Source of the DNA: Oligoflexia bacterium
Lineage (GTDB): Bacteria > Bdellovibrionota > UBA1018
DNA: 64,000 nt
Direction: 5' to 3'
Assembly: GCA_031292385.1 (NCBI GenBank)
Contig: JARLHE010000037.1
Span: 1-64,000, forward strand
The translations under genes were made by a program, and so were the position numbers. Positions within the stretch are counted from its first letter, which is position 1, and each line of letters starts with the position of its first letter. The notes beneath the pieces were generated by a model that did no database searches, was not told the origin of the DNA, and was given only the letters and a program-made list of their open reading frames with translations. Below, in pieces: positions 53,069-61,445 of this stretch.

Positions 53069-53833
53069 TTAGAGGTAATGATAAAACTCGTTCTTCCGCT
53101 TCTTCCAGTAGTAACTGGCGAGACCCAGCATCAATGATGCGACGATGATGCTTTTCGCGAAGGATGGGAAAAAGACACCGGGCGAAAACGCATAAATGCA
53201 CTCCCGGATCGGCTTGATCAGCAGATACAAGGGGTTCAGGTCGATGAGCCAGCGGATGTTTTCCGGAATCAGCTGGGGCGGATAAAAAATGGGCGTCAGA
53301 AAGAAGAGAACGTTGATGATGAAGTGGACGAGAAAGCGGACATCCCGGTAGAAAACGTTGAGGAGCGCAAGATAGCCCACGACCCCCGCCACCCCCGCCA
53401 AAAGAACGATCACCACGAAAGGGAGCAATAGAAGCCCAGGGGATACAACCCCGCTTAAGGCCAGCGTGGGAATCAAGACCAGCAAGAACGCGGCGAGAAA
53501 GTTGATCCAATTATCCAAGAGTGAGCTGCTCAAAACGACGACGGGTTGGACCTTGAAGGCGACCAGGAGTTGCCTCGAGTTGACCAAGGTCGGGATTCCC
53601 ATATCGAGTGAGGAGGTGATGAAAATCCAGGGAAGCAAGCCTCCGAGCAGGAAGATGGGGTAATTCGCCATGTTGATTTTCAAAATACTTTTAAAAACGA
53701 TGGCTTGAGCGCTGAACATGATGGTCGGATTCATGATGACCCAGAAAAAGCCGGCGAAGGTCCGGCGATATCGCGCTTTCATCTGAGAGAGGGTCAGCGT
53801 TCGGGTCATCGTCCAGTACGAGTGCAAGTTCAT
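53069..53833 (-). CDS. ABC-2-type export permease
   Basis: The 254-residue permease starts MNLHSYWTMTRTLTLSQMKARYRRT, with the FWVIMNPTIM block of Wzm/KpsM-like exporters, and has about six membrane segments ending in a basic tail. These proteins move glycans, lipids or lipopeptides across the inner membrane and need a Wzt-type ATPase. None is adjacent; the only one in the window is at 16271. It is first in an operon with the hydroxylase-like and ynfA genes and is divergent from the twitch-type radical SAM genes. Confidence 0.87.
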   Translation of the reverse strand: MNLHSYWTMTRTLTLSQMKARYRRTFAGFFWVIMNPTIMFSAQAIVFKSILKINMANYPIFLLGGLLPWIFITSSLDMGIPTLVNSRQLLVAFKVQPVVVLSSSLLDNWINFLAAFLLVLIPTLALSGVVSPGLLLLPFVVIVLLAGVAGVVGYLALLNVFYRDVRFLVHFIINVLFFLTPIFYPPQLIPENIRWLIDLNPLYLLIKPIRECIYAFSPGVFFPSFAKSIIVASLMLGLASYYWKKRKNEFYHYL

Positions 53834-53932
53834 TTCGTTTTCGAGTATGGCATGCTCCGAAGGGGGTCGCCTAGGGTCTCGTGGCAGGGAGCCGGAAAAT
53901 AACGCGCCTGGCTTTCATCACGTCGTGCGATA

Positions 53933-54949
53933 ATGAAACCCGACGTCGCCATGGAACGGAAGAAAATAGATCCCGATAACTTTTGTTACTATCCCTTCAT
54001 GCAGCTGCTTCTGCAGCCGACCGGGGTCGTCTCGCCCTGTTGCTGGAACCAGGAGATCACGCTCGGCAAAGTTCCGGAAAGCGATCTGTCGGAGATCTGG
54101 AACGGCCCGCGCATTCGCGAATTGCGCCGTGAGTTCTTGGAAGGAAATCCGAAAATGTGCGAGTCGCAGATTCGCAATATACGCTGCCATCTCTGGAGCG
54201 GGCGGGATTATTCCCATCGTCTCAGCCTCGATGAGGTGCAAAAGGGCGGGCCGAAGCGCCTTGACGTGCGCCTCAACGGAAAGTGCAATCTCCAATGCGT
54301 GATGTGCGATGTTTGGAAGCAGCCGAACGGTCTTTATGAGCAATCCGATTTTTGGAATAAAGGCCCGACCGAAATCTTCCCGAGCCTGCTCGAGCTGGAT
54401 GTTCTGGGGGGCGAGCCTTTCGTTCAATCGGATACTTTCCGGTTGATAGACGAGGTCTCGGCCGTGAATCCGGGCTGCACCTGGGCTTTCGTCACCAACG
54501 GCAATTACAAATTCTCCGATCCGATCGTTCGTCGCCTGGATAAGATCAAAATCCGCTGGATGCAGGTCAGTCTCGACAGTTTGCGCGAAGAAACTTACCG
54601 CAAGATCCGCCTGGGCGGAGATCTCCAGAAAGCGATCCGCACTCTCGACGGGATACTGGCGTATCAGAAGGAGCGCGAAAAAATCGGGCGCGGCTTCAGG
54701 GTTTTGATCACCATGTGCGTGCAGAAGCTGAATTGGGCCGAGGTTGGAGAATTCGTCGGTTATGCAAAAAAGTGCGGGATCGAGTTGGTTCTGCAGTTCG
54801 CGTTTCAACCCGACACGGTCAGCTTGCTTTCATTGTCGAATGACGAGCTCGTTCCAGTCGAAAAATACTTTTCATCGCTTTCCGGCGAATTCGGCGAGCA
54901 AATCCTTCATGCGGTCCTGCAGCCCGTTCGGGACCGGTTGGGCGCTTAA
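53933..54949 (+). CDS. Radical SAM protein with N-terminal twitch/SPASM-type region
   Basis: The 338-residue protein has an N-terminal region with FCYYPFMQL and SPCCWN (C18, C36, C37) and C76 and C85, typical of proteins where an auxiliary-cluster domain precedes the core. The radical SAM motif is C118-x3-C122-x2-C125 in KCNLQCVMCDV and the GGEP motif is in DVLGGEPFV. An in-frame ATG at 53951 is an alternative start. It is coupled to the next gene with a three-base gap. Confidence 0.8.
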   Translation: MKPDVAMERKKIDPDNFCYYPFMQLLLQPTGVVSPCCWNQEITLGKVPESDLSEIWNGPRIRELRREFLEGNPKMCESQIRNIRCHLWSGRDYSHRLSLDEVQKGGPKRLDVRLNGKCNLQCVMCDVWKQPNGLYEQSDFWNKGPTEIFPSLLELDVLGGEPFVQSDTFRLIDEVSAVNPGCTWAFVTNGNYKFSDPIVRRLDKIKIRWMQVSLDSLREETYRKIRLGGDLQKAIRTLDGILAYQKEREKIGRGFRVLITMCVQKLNWAEVGEFVGYAKKCGIELVLQFAFQPDTVSLLSLSNDELVPVEKYFSSLSGEFGEQILHAVLQPVRDRLGA

Positions 54950-54952
54950 ACT

Positions 54953-56251
54953 ATGGACGCGCCGAAGACCTTCTGTTCATTGGCCTGGGTTCATCGCTTC
55001 ACGAATATCGGCGGAGAGATCCAGGTTTGCTGCAGCAGCGAGGAAAAAGACAATAACATCCGCGCCGACGACGGCCGGCCGATGAGTATCGCCGAAACCG
55101 CTTCCGACGAGCAAATCATGAACTCCCGATACATGAAGGAAGTTCGGCTGAAAATGCTCAGCGGCGAATGGCCGGAATTCTGCCATCGCTGCGAGGTCAC
55201 CGAAAAAACGGGCGGAACCAGTCGCCGGAACAGCGAGAACTCTCGCTATTCCGGCATCATCGGGGACTTGATCCGCGAGACCGCCGAAGACGGCACGATC
55301 CCGGTCCGCATCCGTTCGGCCGATTATCGGCTCGGAAACCTTTGCAACCTGGCTTGCCGGATGTGCAATCCGCGCGCGTCCTCCCAATGGATCAAGAACT
55401 GGAACGACGTCGATCAGAATCTGTTCAAGCTCTCTCCGGAAAGAGCCCGGGAGTTCAGCGAATACGATTGGTATCAGAAGCCGAATTTGATGGAAAACAT
55501 CAAGACGCAGGTCCCGGTGCTCGAGCATCTTCATTTTGCCGGGGGGGAGCCCTTGATCGTCCCGGAAATGGCCAAGATCCTGGAATACTGCGTGGCGGAA
55601 GGGCACGCCGCGCATATTCGCCTGACTTACAACACGAATATCACGAAGATTCCGGAAAAGGTGAAGCGCCTCTGGCCCCGCTTCAACGGAGTTCAACTCC
55701 TTTGCAGCGTCGACGGCTACGGCGAGCTGAACGAGTTTATTCGTCACCCGTCTTCATGGAAAACCATCGATCAGAACCTTCGGGAGCTGGATCGGAGTTT
55801 CGACGAATACGGGCTCTCGGAAGTCCAGATCATGACGACCTCGCAGGTTTATAACATCCTCTCGTTGGACCCGCTTTTTGATTACCTCGCGGAGAATATG
55901 ACTCGGGTGTCGCAAATTCCCCATTTGATCGACCTTCATTACCCGCTCTATTACCGCACCCAGATTCTTCCGCCAGGGTTGAAGAAAATCGCCCGCGAGC
56001 GTCTGCGAAATATTTTGAAAAGGACACAAGAGAGGATCGAAGCCGGAAAGATTCCAAGAAGCCAGTCCTATCTTTTGGACCCCTTGGTCGGGGTATTGAA
56101 TTTCATCGATCTTGAAGATCATCGAGAAGCGATCCCTGAATTCGTTCGCGCCGCGAAATCAAAAGACCGCATGCGCGGACAAGACACGTTCAAGCTCTTG
56201 CCCGAGCTCGTCGAGCTCGAGGCGTCCCGGTTCATGAACGATGGCGATTAG
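54953..56251 (+). CDS. Radical SAM protein with N-terminal twitch-type region
   Basis: The 432-residue protein has FCSLAWVH, VCCSSE and FCHRCEV (C8, C26, C27, C77, C80) before the core, then C131-x3-C135-x2-C138 in LCNLACRMCNP and FAGGEPL near 190. This is the layout of twitch-domain radical SAM proteins that are frequent in Bdellovibrio-like genomes but little studied. It overlaps the next gene by 11 bases. Confidence 0.8.
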   Translation: MDAPKTFCSLAWVHRFTNIGGEIQVCCSSEEKDNNIRADDGRPMSIAETASDEQIMNSRYMKEVRLKMLSGEWPEFCHRCEVTEKTGGTSRRNSENSRYSGIIGDLIRETAEDGTIPVRIRSADYRLGNLCNLACRMCNPRASSQWIKNWNDVDQNLFKLSPERAREFSEYDWYQKPNLMENIKTQVPVLEHLHFAGGEPLIVPEMAKILEYCVAEGHAAHIRLTYNTNITKIPEKVKRLWPRFNGVQLLCSVDGYGELNEFIRHPSSWKTIDQNLRELDRSFDEYGLSEVQIMTTSQVYNILSLDPLFDYLAENMTRVSQIPHLIDLHYPLYYRTQILPPGLKKIARERLRNILKRTQERIEAGKIPRSQSYLLDPLVGVLNFIDLEDHREAIPEFVRAAKSKDRMRGQDTFKLLPELVELEASRFMNDGD

Positions 56252-57272
56252 CAATCCGGCTTTGGCAAAATTCCTGGAGCTGGCCTCGGGCGCCACGCGG
56301 TCCGGCCTGTTTTTGCCTTTCAACGAGGCAGTCCGTTGGGGCCATAGAAAATGGGTTATTCCCGTCATCGAGCGCAAGCTGCGGCGTGAATTGGCTCTTC
56401 CCGAGCTCCGCTTGATCAGCCGGAACTCGGTTCTCGAAAAGGGCGTCTTCAATTTGTTCGAGAGCGACGTCGACCTTTCCGTCATCCTGCCTTCGGGCCG
56501 CGCGGATGCAAGCGCTTGCGCTCGGGCAATCGCCGTCGTTTCAGGTCTTCGCGATTTTCTTCCCTTCGTCGGAGAGCTGGAAATTTACGAGGACTGGGAA
56601 GATCGACTCGCGGAAGTCATGTGGAGAAGAAATCCCGTTCTGCTCTCGCGTATTAAGTCACTTCGAAAGTGGAGGTGGCAGATCTCCGCTCTTTCCGCGG
56701 CGAATTCGGGTTATCACAGAAAAAAAGCGCTTAGATCCATACAAAGAATCCGGCGCTCGCTGGGGCTTGCGCCGGGACTGTCACAGCCGTCCTTTGACGA
56801 CGGCCGCGAGATCGCCAGGAGACTTGACGACGCGTTGAACGGATATTTTTCATGCCGTCCGGAAATTCCGGGTCATTTATCGCCGGGCCACAGCAATTAC
56901 TTGCAGTGGAGCCTGAGCGCGGACGTTCCCGCTCAGCCAATGGATTCGATTTTCGCGATCATCAATACCCCAGATTCGCTGCTCAGGTTGGCGGCCGTGC
57001 TTCCGGACGGGGTTTCGATTTTTCCGGAGCAGAAAGAATCGATTATCGCCTTGCGCGCGGATGCGGGCATTTCACGCTGTCTTTTCTGGGTGAGCTTGAA
57101 CGAATGGCTTTTGGCTCGATCCGTTTTGCGGCTCGATACCCAGGAGAAGCGCCCCGAGCTGCGTCCATGGCTTAACGTGCTTTCCAGCCAGATGCGGCCG
57201 GCTCTTCTCGCGGATGACGACTTGCTTGCGCCTCCGCTTCGAGAGCTTCTCTTATCGGCGCTATCGCCGTAA
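56241..57272 (+). CDS. Nucleotidyltransferase-like protein
   Basis: The 343-residue protein has SRNSVLEKGVFNLFESDVDLSVIL (59-82), in which D76-x-D78 on a strand resembles the catalytic acids of the nucleotidyltransferase fold; the usual GS/GG before it is replaced by NSV. The remainder is helical. Similar proteins accompany HprK-like kinases in some peptide clusters, and this window also has an HprK-like gene, far away at 18103. The call is tentative. It is translationally coupled to the twitch radical SAM gene. Confidence 0.45.
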   Translation: MAISNPALAKFLELASGATRSGLFLPFNEAVRWGHRKWVIPVIERKLRRELALPELRLISRNSVLEKGVFNLFESDVDLSVILPSGRADASACARAIAVVSGLRDFLPFVGELEIYEDWEDRLAEVMWRRNPVLLSRIKSLRKWRWQISALSAANSGYHRKKALRSIQRIRRSLGLAPGLSQPSFDDGREIARRLDDALNGYFSCRPEIPGHLSPGHSNYLQWSLSADVPAQPMDSIFAIINTPDSLLRLAAVLPDGVSIFPEQKESIIALRADAGISRCLFWVSLNEWLLARSVLRLDTQEKRPELRPWLNVLSSQMRPALLADDDLLAPPLRELLLSALSP

Positions 57273-57275
57273 AGA

Positions 57276-57290
57276 CGCCTGTCTCAGGCG
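57276..57290. terminator. Small hairpin between convergent genes
   Basis: CGCCTG-TCT-CAGGCG forms a perfect 6-bp stem with a 3-base loop at the junction of the nucleotidyltransferase-like gene and ahpF. It overlaps the ahpF stop and has no T-run, so any terminator role is weak. Confidence 0.3.
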
Positions 57291-58849
57291 CTCTTGTTGC
57301 GGAGCCGGTCTTCGAAAGCCGTGAGCGCGACCTTCGCGCCGTCGCCCATCGCGACGACGATCTGCTTGAATGGAGTCGTGGCAACGTCTCCGGCGGCATA
57401 GATTCCCGGGACGTTCGTTCTGCCCTTGGGGTCGACGACGATTTCCCCGTAGGGCGTGCATTCGACCGTGTCCTTGCAGAAATGCGAGTTGGGAAGCAGC
57501 CCGATTTGCACGAAAACGCCGTCGGTCTCCAAGACGCGGAGCTCTTTGCTCGCGAGATCTTGGTACTCCAGGCCCGTGACCTTTTTGCCATCCCCGATCA
57601 CGCGGGTTGATTTTGCCTGCGTGATGATCTTGGCGTTGGGCAGCGCCTGGAGCTTCGACACAAGAACATCATCGGCCTTGAGCTTGTCGCTGAACTCGAG
57701 CAACGTCACGTCGCTCGTGATATTGGCCAGATCGAGCGCGGCCTCAACGCCCGAGTTCCCGCCGCCGACAACGACGACTCGTTTGCCTTTGTAAAAGGGA
57801 CCGTCGCAGTGAGCGCAAAAGGCGACCCCTTGGCCGATATGCTCTTTTTCCCCGGGGATGCCAAGCTGGCGCCACCTTGCTCCGGTGGCGATGATCACGA
57901 CCGGCGTATCGAGATACTCCCCGCTTTCGAGCGTGACCCGTTTCGGGTTTTCTCCCGTGATCTGGCTCACTCGCCGGTGCTCCAGCACCTGGATCGGATA
58001 TTGCTGAATGTGGCGCGCCAGTTCGGCGGAAAGTTTCACGCCTTCGGTGTACGGCACGGAGATCATGTTCTCGATGCCCTTGGTTTCTTGAAGCTGGCCA
58101 CCCATGCGTTCAGCGACGATCGCCGTCTTGAGACCTTTGCGCGCGCTGTAGATGGCGGCCGAGGCGCCGGCGGGGCCGCCGCCGATCACGACCACGTCAA
58201 ACACGCCGAGATTTTCTTCCCGAACTCCTTCACCGGATTTTCCGAAAACTTCTTCAAGCTTCGAAAGCAGATCGATCAGTTGGGCTTTGCCCGAGTGAAT
58301 GAGGCTTCCGTCCGATATGACGCTGGGCACGCCTTGAATCCCGAGCGCTTCCACCTCGTCTTGGGCGATCGCACCGTCGATCGTCTCGTGTTGGAAGTCA
58401 GGATGAACGAGCGCCATGACGTTGAGCGCCTGCACGACTTCCGGGCAGTTTTCGCATGAAAGCGAGACATAAGTTTTCAGTCGGATCGGGCCTCGCAGCT
58501 GGTGGATACGCGCTTGAATGCCCGCGTCCGGGAGCTTGCCTTTTCCGTCAGAGTTGAGAATGGCAAGAACGAGCGAAGAGAACTCGTGTCCGCCCGGAAT
58601 GCCGCGAAACGCGATCGAGGCCTGTCCGCTGGAGCCGATCACCTCGAAGCGCGGGGCCTTGGACTCCGGGGACTCCGGCGCGGCCGCGAGCTCGAGGCGG
58701 ATCTTGTCAGACGTCGAAACGATATCTTTCAGCATCGAGAGGAGCTCTTCCTGATCGGCATGGGAACTCCGAGCGACTCGAAGAGTGACCGTACCGGTAA
58801 GTTTGCTGAAAACATCATGGAGCTGTTCTTTGAGCGTTTCGTCTAACAT
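57284..58849 (-). CDS. ahpF: Alkyl hydroperoxide reductase flavoprotein subunit
   Basis: AhpF passes electrons from NADH through FAD and two disulphides to AhpC. The 521-residue protein has the N-terminal tandem glutaredoxin-like domain with C132-x2-C135 (SCENCPEVV), the FAD loop GGGPAG (223-228), the second disulphide C345-x2-C348 (CAHCDG) and the NADH loop VGGGNSGVEAA near 366. Length matches E. coli AhpF. It follows ahpC on the same strand. Confidence 0.96.
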   Translation of the reverse strand: MLDETLKEQLHDVFSKLTGTVTLRVARSSHADQEELLSMLKDIVSTSDKIRLELAAAPESPESKAPRFEVIGSSGQASIAFRGIPGGHEFSSLVLAILNSDGKGKLPDAGIQARIHQLRGPIRLKTYVSLSCENCPEVVQALNVMALVHPDFQHETIDGAIAQDEVEALGIQGVPSVISDGSLIHSGKAQLIDLLSKLEEVFGKSGEGVREENLGVFDVVVIGGGPAGASAAIYSARKGLKTAIVAERMGGQLQETKGIENMISVPYTEGVKLSAELARHIQQYPIQVLEHRRVSQITGENPKRVTLESGEYLDTPVVIIATGARWRQLGIPGEKEHIGQGVAFCAHCDGPFYKGKRVVVVGGGNSGVEAALDLANITSDVTLLEFSDKLKADDVLVSKLQALPNAKIITQAKSTRVIGDGKKVTGLEYQDLASKELRVLETDGVFVQIGLLPNSHFCKDTVECTPYGEIVVDPKGRTNVPGIYAAGDVATTPFKQIVVAMGDGAKVALTAFEDRLRNKSA

Positions 58850-58876
58850 GGTGTCCTCCTCTCAAAATATCGGATT

Positions 58877-58918
58877 CGGGGTGCCGCTTGGGCATCTTGG
58901 CGCCGCCACGGCACCCCG
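58877..58918 (-). promoter_or_regulatory. Long stem-loop between ahpC and ahpF
   Basis: CGGGGTGCCG (58877-58886) and CGGCACCCCG (58909-58918) are perfect 10-bp inverted copies around a 22-base loop. It lies in the 96-base gap between the two genes and has no following T-run, so it more likely sets relative levels of the two subunits by partial termination or mRNA protection than ends transcription fully. Confidence 0.5.
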
Positions 58919-58945
58919 TGTATCGTGTAGGGTTGAATCCGCGGT

Positions 58946-59512
58946 TTAGATTTTTCCGACGAGATCCAATCCAGGCTTCAAGGTCTTGTCGCCTGGCCTC
59001 CACTTGGCCGGGCAGACTTCGTTCGGGTGCGAGGCGATGAACTGCGCGGCCTGCACCTTTCTCAGAAGTTCGTCGGCGTTGCGGCCGATGCCGTTGTCTT
59101 GGATTTCCGCGATCTTGATTAAACCCTCGGGGTTCACCACGAAGGTGCCGCGATAAGCGAGCCCGGCTTCTTCGATGTGAACGCCAAAGGCGCGGGACAG
59201 ATGGCCGGTCGGATCGGCGAGCATCGGATAACGGATCTTCTTGATCGTCTCGGAAGCGTCATGCCAGGCCTTGTGCACGAAATGGGTGTCCGTGCTGACG
59301 GAGTAAACTTCGACTCCCATTTTCTTGAAGGCGTCGTACTTGTCGGCCATGTCGCCAAGCTCGGTCGGGCAGACGAAAGTGAAATCAGCCGGGTAGAAGA
59401 AAAAGATCGACCATTTTCCCCGCAAGTCGTCTTGCGTGACCGTGGTGAATTTTCCGTCGACATAGGCTTCGACTTTGAAATTCGGAATGCGTGTATTGAT
59501 CAGTGTGTTCAT
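58946..59512 (-). CDS. ahpC: Alkyl hydroperoxide reductase peroxiredoxin subunit
   Basis: AhpC reduces hydrogen peroxide and organic peroxides in the cytoplasm. The 188-residue 2-Cys peroxiredoxin has the peroxidatic C48 in FTFVCPTE and the resolving C167 in NEVCPAKW. Length is normal. Its AT-rich upstream region (59513-59592) carries the palindrome ATAATTAT and a short hairpin GATAG/CTATC near 59585. Confidence 0.97.
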   Translation of the reverse strand: MNTLINTRIPNFKVEAYVDGKFTTVTQDDLRGKWSIFFFYPADFTFVCPTELGDMADKYDAFKKMGVEVYSVSTDTHFVHKAWHDASETIKKIRYPMLADPTGHLSRAFGVHIEEAGLAYRGTFVVNPEGLIKIAEIQDNGIGRNADELLRKVQAAQFIASHPNEVCPAKWRPGDKTLKPGLDLVGKI

Positions 59513-59592
59513 TTCTATGAATCCTCCTAGAAACGAACCTAACTCCTTTTTGGTAATAAGGAAAATTGATAATAATTATAATTAGATAGTTT

Positions 59593-60108
59593 TTATCTAT
59601 CGAGTTGCCCGGGGCCGCGGTTCCAAGGCATCCTGCAGAGAAGCTCGGCCATTCCGCAGAAGCCGGTCGCGCCAGCGAGGGTCAGGCCGGCTCCAAAGAA
59701 AGCCGCTAACCAAGCAAATGCCGGATGAACGTAGAGGCTGAGGAGAGCGAAAACCAGTACGCCCGGGCCCACCACGAGTTGAACCTGCCGCATGATGGGC
59801 AAGGGGGCTTTTCGCGTGATCTCGATAGGACGCCCTTGCTTCTTCCATTCGAGAATCCCGCCGGGGAAAACTTCGGTGCGGATCTGGCCCGAAAACCCCA
59901 TTTGCTCGATCTGCTTTTGGGCGATTTTAGCCCGGGATCCGGCCCTGCAAATCAGCAGCACCGGGTTCGTGTTCCCGGATTGCGCGATTTTTTCCAAAGC
60001 ACTGGGAGCTAGTTCCGCGAATTTCGAAAGCGGAACCAGGACTGCTCCAGGAATGTGTTCTGCCTTGAATTCGTCCGGTTCCCTGACGTCGATAATCACT
60101 TGGCTCAT
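59593..60108 (-). CDS. YgaP-like rhodanese with membrane tail
   Basis: The 171-residue protein joins an N-terminal rhodanese domain (DVREPDEF near 7-14, active-site C54 in LLICRAGSR) to a C-terminal DUF2892 part with two membrane segments (about 112-150). This is the build of E. coli YgaP, a membrane sulphurtransferase. The upstream ArsR-type gene corresponds to YgaV, which controls ygaP, so the pair is probably a persulphide-handling module. Confidence 0.87.
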   Translation of the reverse strand: MSQVIIDVREPDEFKAEHIPGAVLVPLSKFAELAPSALEKIAQSGNTNPVLLICRAGSRAKIAQKQIEQMGFSGQIRTEVFPGGILEWKKQGRPIEITRKAPLPIMRQVQLVVGPGVLVFALLSLYVHPAFAWLAAFFGAGLTLAGATGFCGMAELLCRMPWNRGPGQLDR

Positions 60109-60136
60109 ATTTTTCTCCAGGTTGTTGGCGGGCTGC

Positions 60137-60442
60137 TTAGGGGCAAAAAATCTTGTGAAGCGCGCGGATCAGTTGAAGGATCTGCCGGTTGCGGATCTCG
60201 TAGCGAACGAATTTGCCTTCACGATAATGGGTTACGAGGTCCTCGCTCTTCATTCTGGCCAAGAATTGCGAAATCAGCGATTGCGAGCAACCGCACAACC
60301 TCTGCAGTTCGCCCACGCTCTTGGAACCTTCGGACAAATAACACAGGATCATCAGCCGCTGGGGATGGGCCAGTAGCTTGATCGTGCGCGCCGCCAGATC
60401 GCATTGCTCAAGCAACGGGCTGAGCGTTTGGGCCTTTGACAT
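60137..60442 (-). CDS. ArsR-type regulator, likely persulphide sensor (YgaV/BigR-like)
   Basis: The 101-residue winged-helix protein has the recognition region CGCSQSLISQFLARMKSEDLV. Cysteines C34 (LMILCYL) and C100 (KIFCP) are at the positions of the redox pair in BigR/SqrR/YgaV, so it may sense persulphide by disulphide formation. It is co-oriented with the YgaP-like gene and divergent from the OsmC-like gene across an operator-like repeat. Confidence 0.85.
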   Translation of the reverse strand: MSKAQTLSPLLEQCDLAARTIKLLAHPQRLMILCYLSEGSKSVGELQRLCGCSQSLISQFLARMKSEDLVTHYREGKFVRYEIRNRQILQLIRALHKIFCP

Positions 60443-60446
60443 ATTA

Positions 60447-60470
60447 ACAAATTATAATATGATAATGTGT
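60447..60470. promoter_or_regulatory. Operator-like inverted repeat of the ArsR-type regulator
   Basis: ACAAATTAT and ATAATGTGT are inverted copies with one mismatch in nine, six bases apart, in the gap between the ArsR-type and OsmC-like genes. AT-rich repeats of this kind are bound by BigR-like repressors. Position supports autoregulation and control of the OsmC-like gene. Confidence 0.5.
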
Positions 60471-60511
60471 AAGTCAAGTTTCAAGGTTTGAGCTTATCGA
60501 GAGGAGTATTT

Positions 60512-60913
60512 GTGGAGATAAAAATCAGGTTTCCGGGGAACAAGAAGGTTTCGGCCGAATTCGACGGTTACACCGTTTTGACTGACCAGCCTAAAAGCGA
60601 GGGCGGCGACGGAAGCGCGCCGGCTCCTTTCGATCTGTTTTTGGCCTCAATCGGGACATGCGCCGGGTACGTCGTATCGGCCTTCTGCGAAAAGCGCGGA
60701 ATCCCCACGAAAGAAATCGAGCTGGTTCAAAAGATGGAATGGGACGAGACAAAGCATCTCTTTTCGAAGATCAGCATCGAGATCCTGCTTCCGAAGGACT
60801 TTCCGGAGAAATACCGAAGCAGTCTCATCAGTGCCGCGAACCTCTGCTCGGTCAAGAAGCACATCCTGAATCCGCCGCAGTTCGAGATCGAAACAAAAAG
60901 CCGCCCTGAATAG
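60512..60913 (+). CDS. OsmC-like protein
   Basis: The 133-residue protein belongs to the OsmC/Ohr superfamily: GGDGSAPAPFDLFLASIGTCAGYVV with a first cysteine in IGTCAG, and the second in NLCSVKKHI. These cysteines reduce organic peroxides or handle sulphur compounds. I chose GTG 60512 because GAGGAG lies five bases before it. Its position beside the sulphur sensor and rhodanese suggests the sulphur role. Confidence 0.85.
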   Translation: MEIKIRFPGNKKVSAEFDGYTVLTDQPKSEGGDGSAPAPFDLFLASIGTCAGYVVSAFCEKRGIPTKEIELVQKMEWDETKHLFSKISIEILLPKDFPEKYRSSLISAANLCSVKKHILNPPQFEIETKSRPE

Positions 60914-60922
60914 CCCGGGCAC

Positions 60923-61321
60923 TCATTTTGAATCGAAGTTAGACTGCGCTTTCTTTACATCTTCCCAGTTCGCCGAGACCCATCCAATAAGGCCTTCCAT
61001 TGGGCGTAGTAAGCTCTTCCCAAGAGCAGTCAGCTCATATTCAACTCGAGGAGGAACTTCCGGAAACACCTCTCTTGCAACTAGTCCATCCCGTTCCAGG
61101 TTTCGCAACGTCAGAGTCAACATTCGCTGGGAGATGCCCGGAACGGATTTCTCCAATTCCGAAAACCGAGCACGGCTGCCATGGATCTTCGCCAGAGACA
61201 GGACCAGGAAGATACTCCACTTGTCGCCAATCCTTGTAAGCAGCTCACGGACCGCCGCGGGATCTTTGTGACCACAGACGTAGGCTGGATCTAACTGTTT
61301 GGCCTTATTCGTATTTTTCAT
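60923..61321 (-). CDS. HxlR-family transcriptional regulator
   Basis: The 132-residue winged-helix protein shows the HxlR pattern: IGDKWSIFLVLSL near 31-43, FSELEKSVPGISQRMLTLTLRNLERDGLV and PRVEYELTALG. C16 near the N-terminus is where redox-sensing members such as YodB and HypR carry their reactive cysteine, so it may respond to quinones or electrophiles. It is divergent from a SnoaL-like/azoreductase pair. Confidence 0.9.
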   Translation of the reverse strand: MKNTNKAKQLDPAYVCGHKDPAAVRELLTRIGDKWSIFLVLSLAKIHGSRARFSELEKSVPGISQRMLTLTLRNLERDGLVAREVFPEVPPRVEYELTALGKSLLRPMEGLIGWVSANWEDVKKAQSNFDSK

Positions 61322-61386
61322 GGCTTACCTCCATGTTCGTAACCGAGTTCAATGTGCCTTCTTCTTTTTACGGAGCACGCGATTTA

Positions 61387-61404
61387 TAATGTAACTATAC
61401 ATTA
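61387..61404. promoter_or_regulatory. Perfect palindromic operator between HxlR and azoreductase genes
   Basis: TAATGTA-ACTA-TACATTA is a perfect 7-bp inverted repeat with a 4-base spacer, 42 bases before the SnoaL-like start. It overlaps the likely promoter (TATAAT at about 61385-61390). This fits a dimeric HxlR repressor blocking transcription of the adjacent pair and perhaps its own gene. Confidence 0.6.
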
Positions 61405-61445
61405 GTAAGCTTGGAAAAAGCGCTAAATACACCAAGGAGTTTTTA

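Noticed and set aside
53061..53510. N-terminal extension of the hydroxylase-like protein over the permease gene
   Set aside because: It is a second frame within the permease coding sequence; AAGGAGG just after the permease stop marks the true start.
23109..57272. Lasso peptide, lanthipeptide or YcaO-type cluster
   Set aside because: No asparagine-synthase-like, lanthionine synthetase, YcaO or PqqD-like protein was seen.
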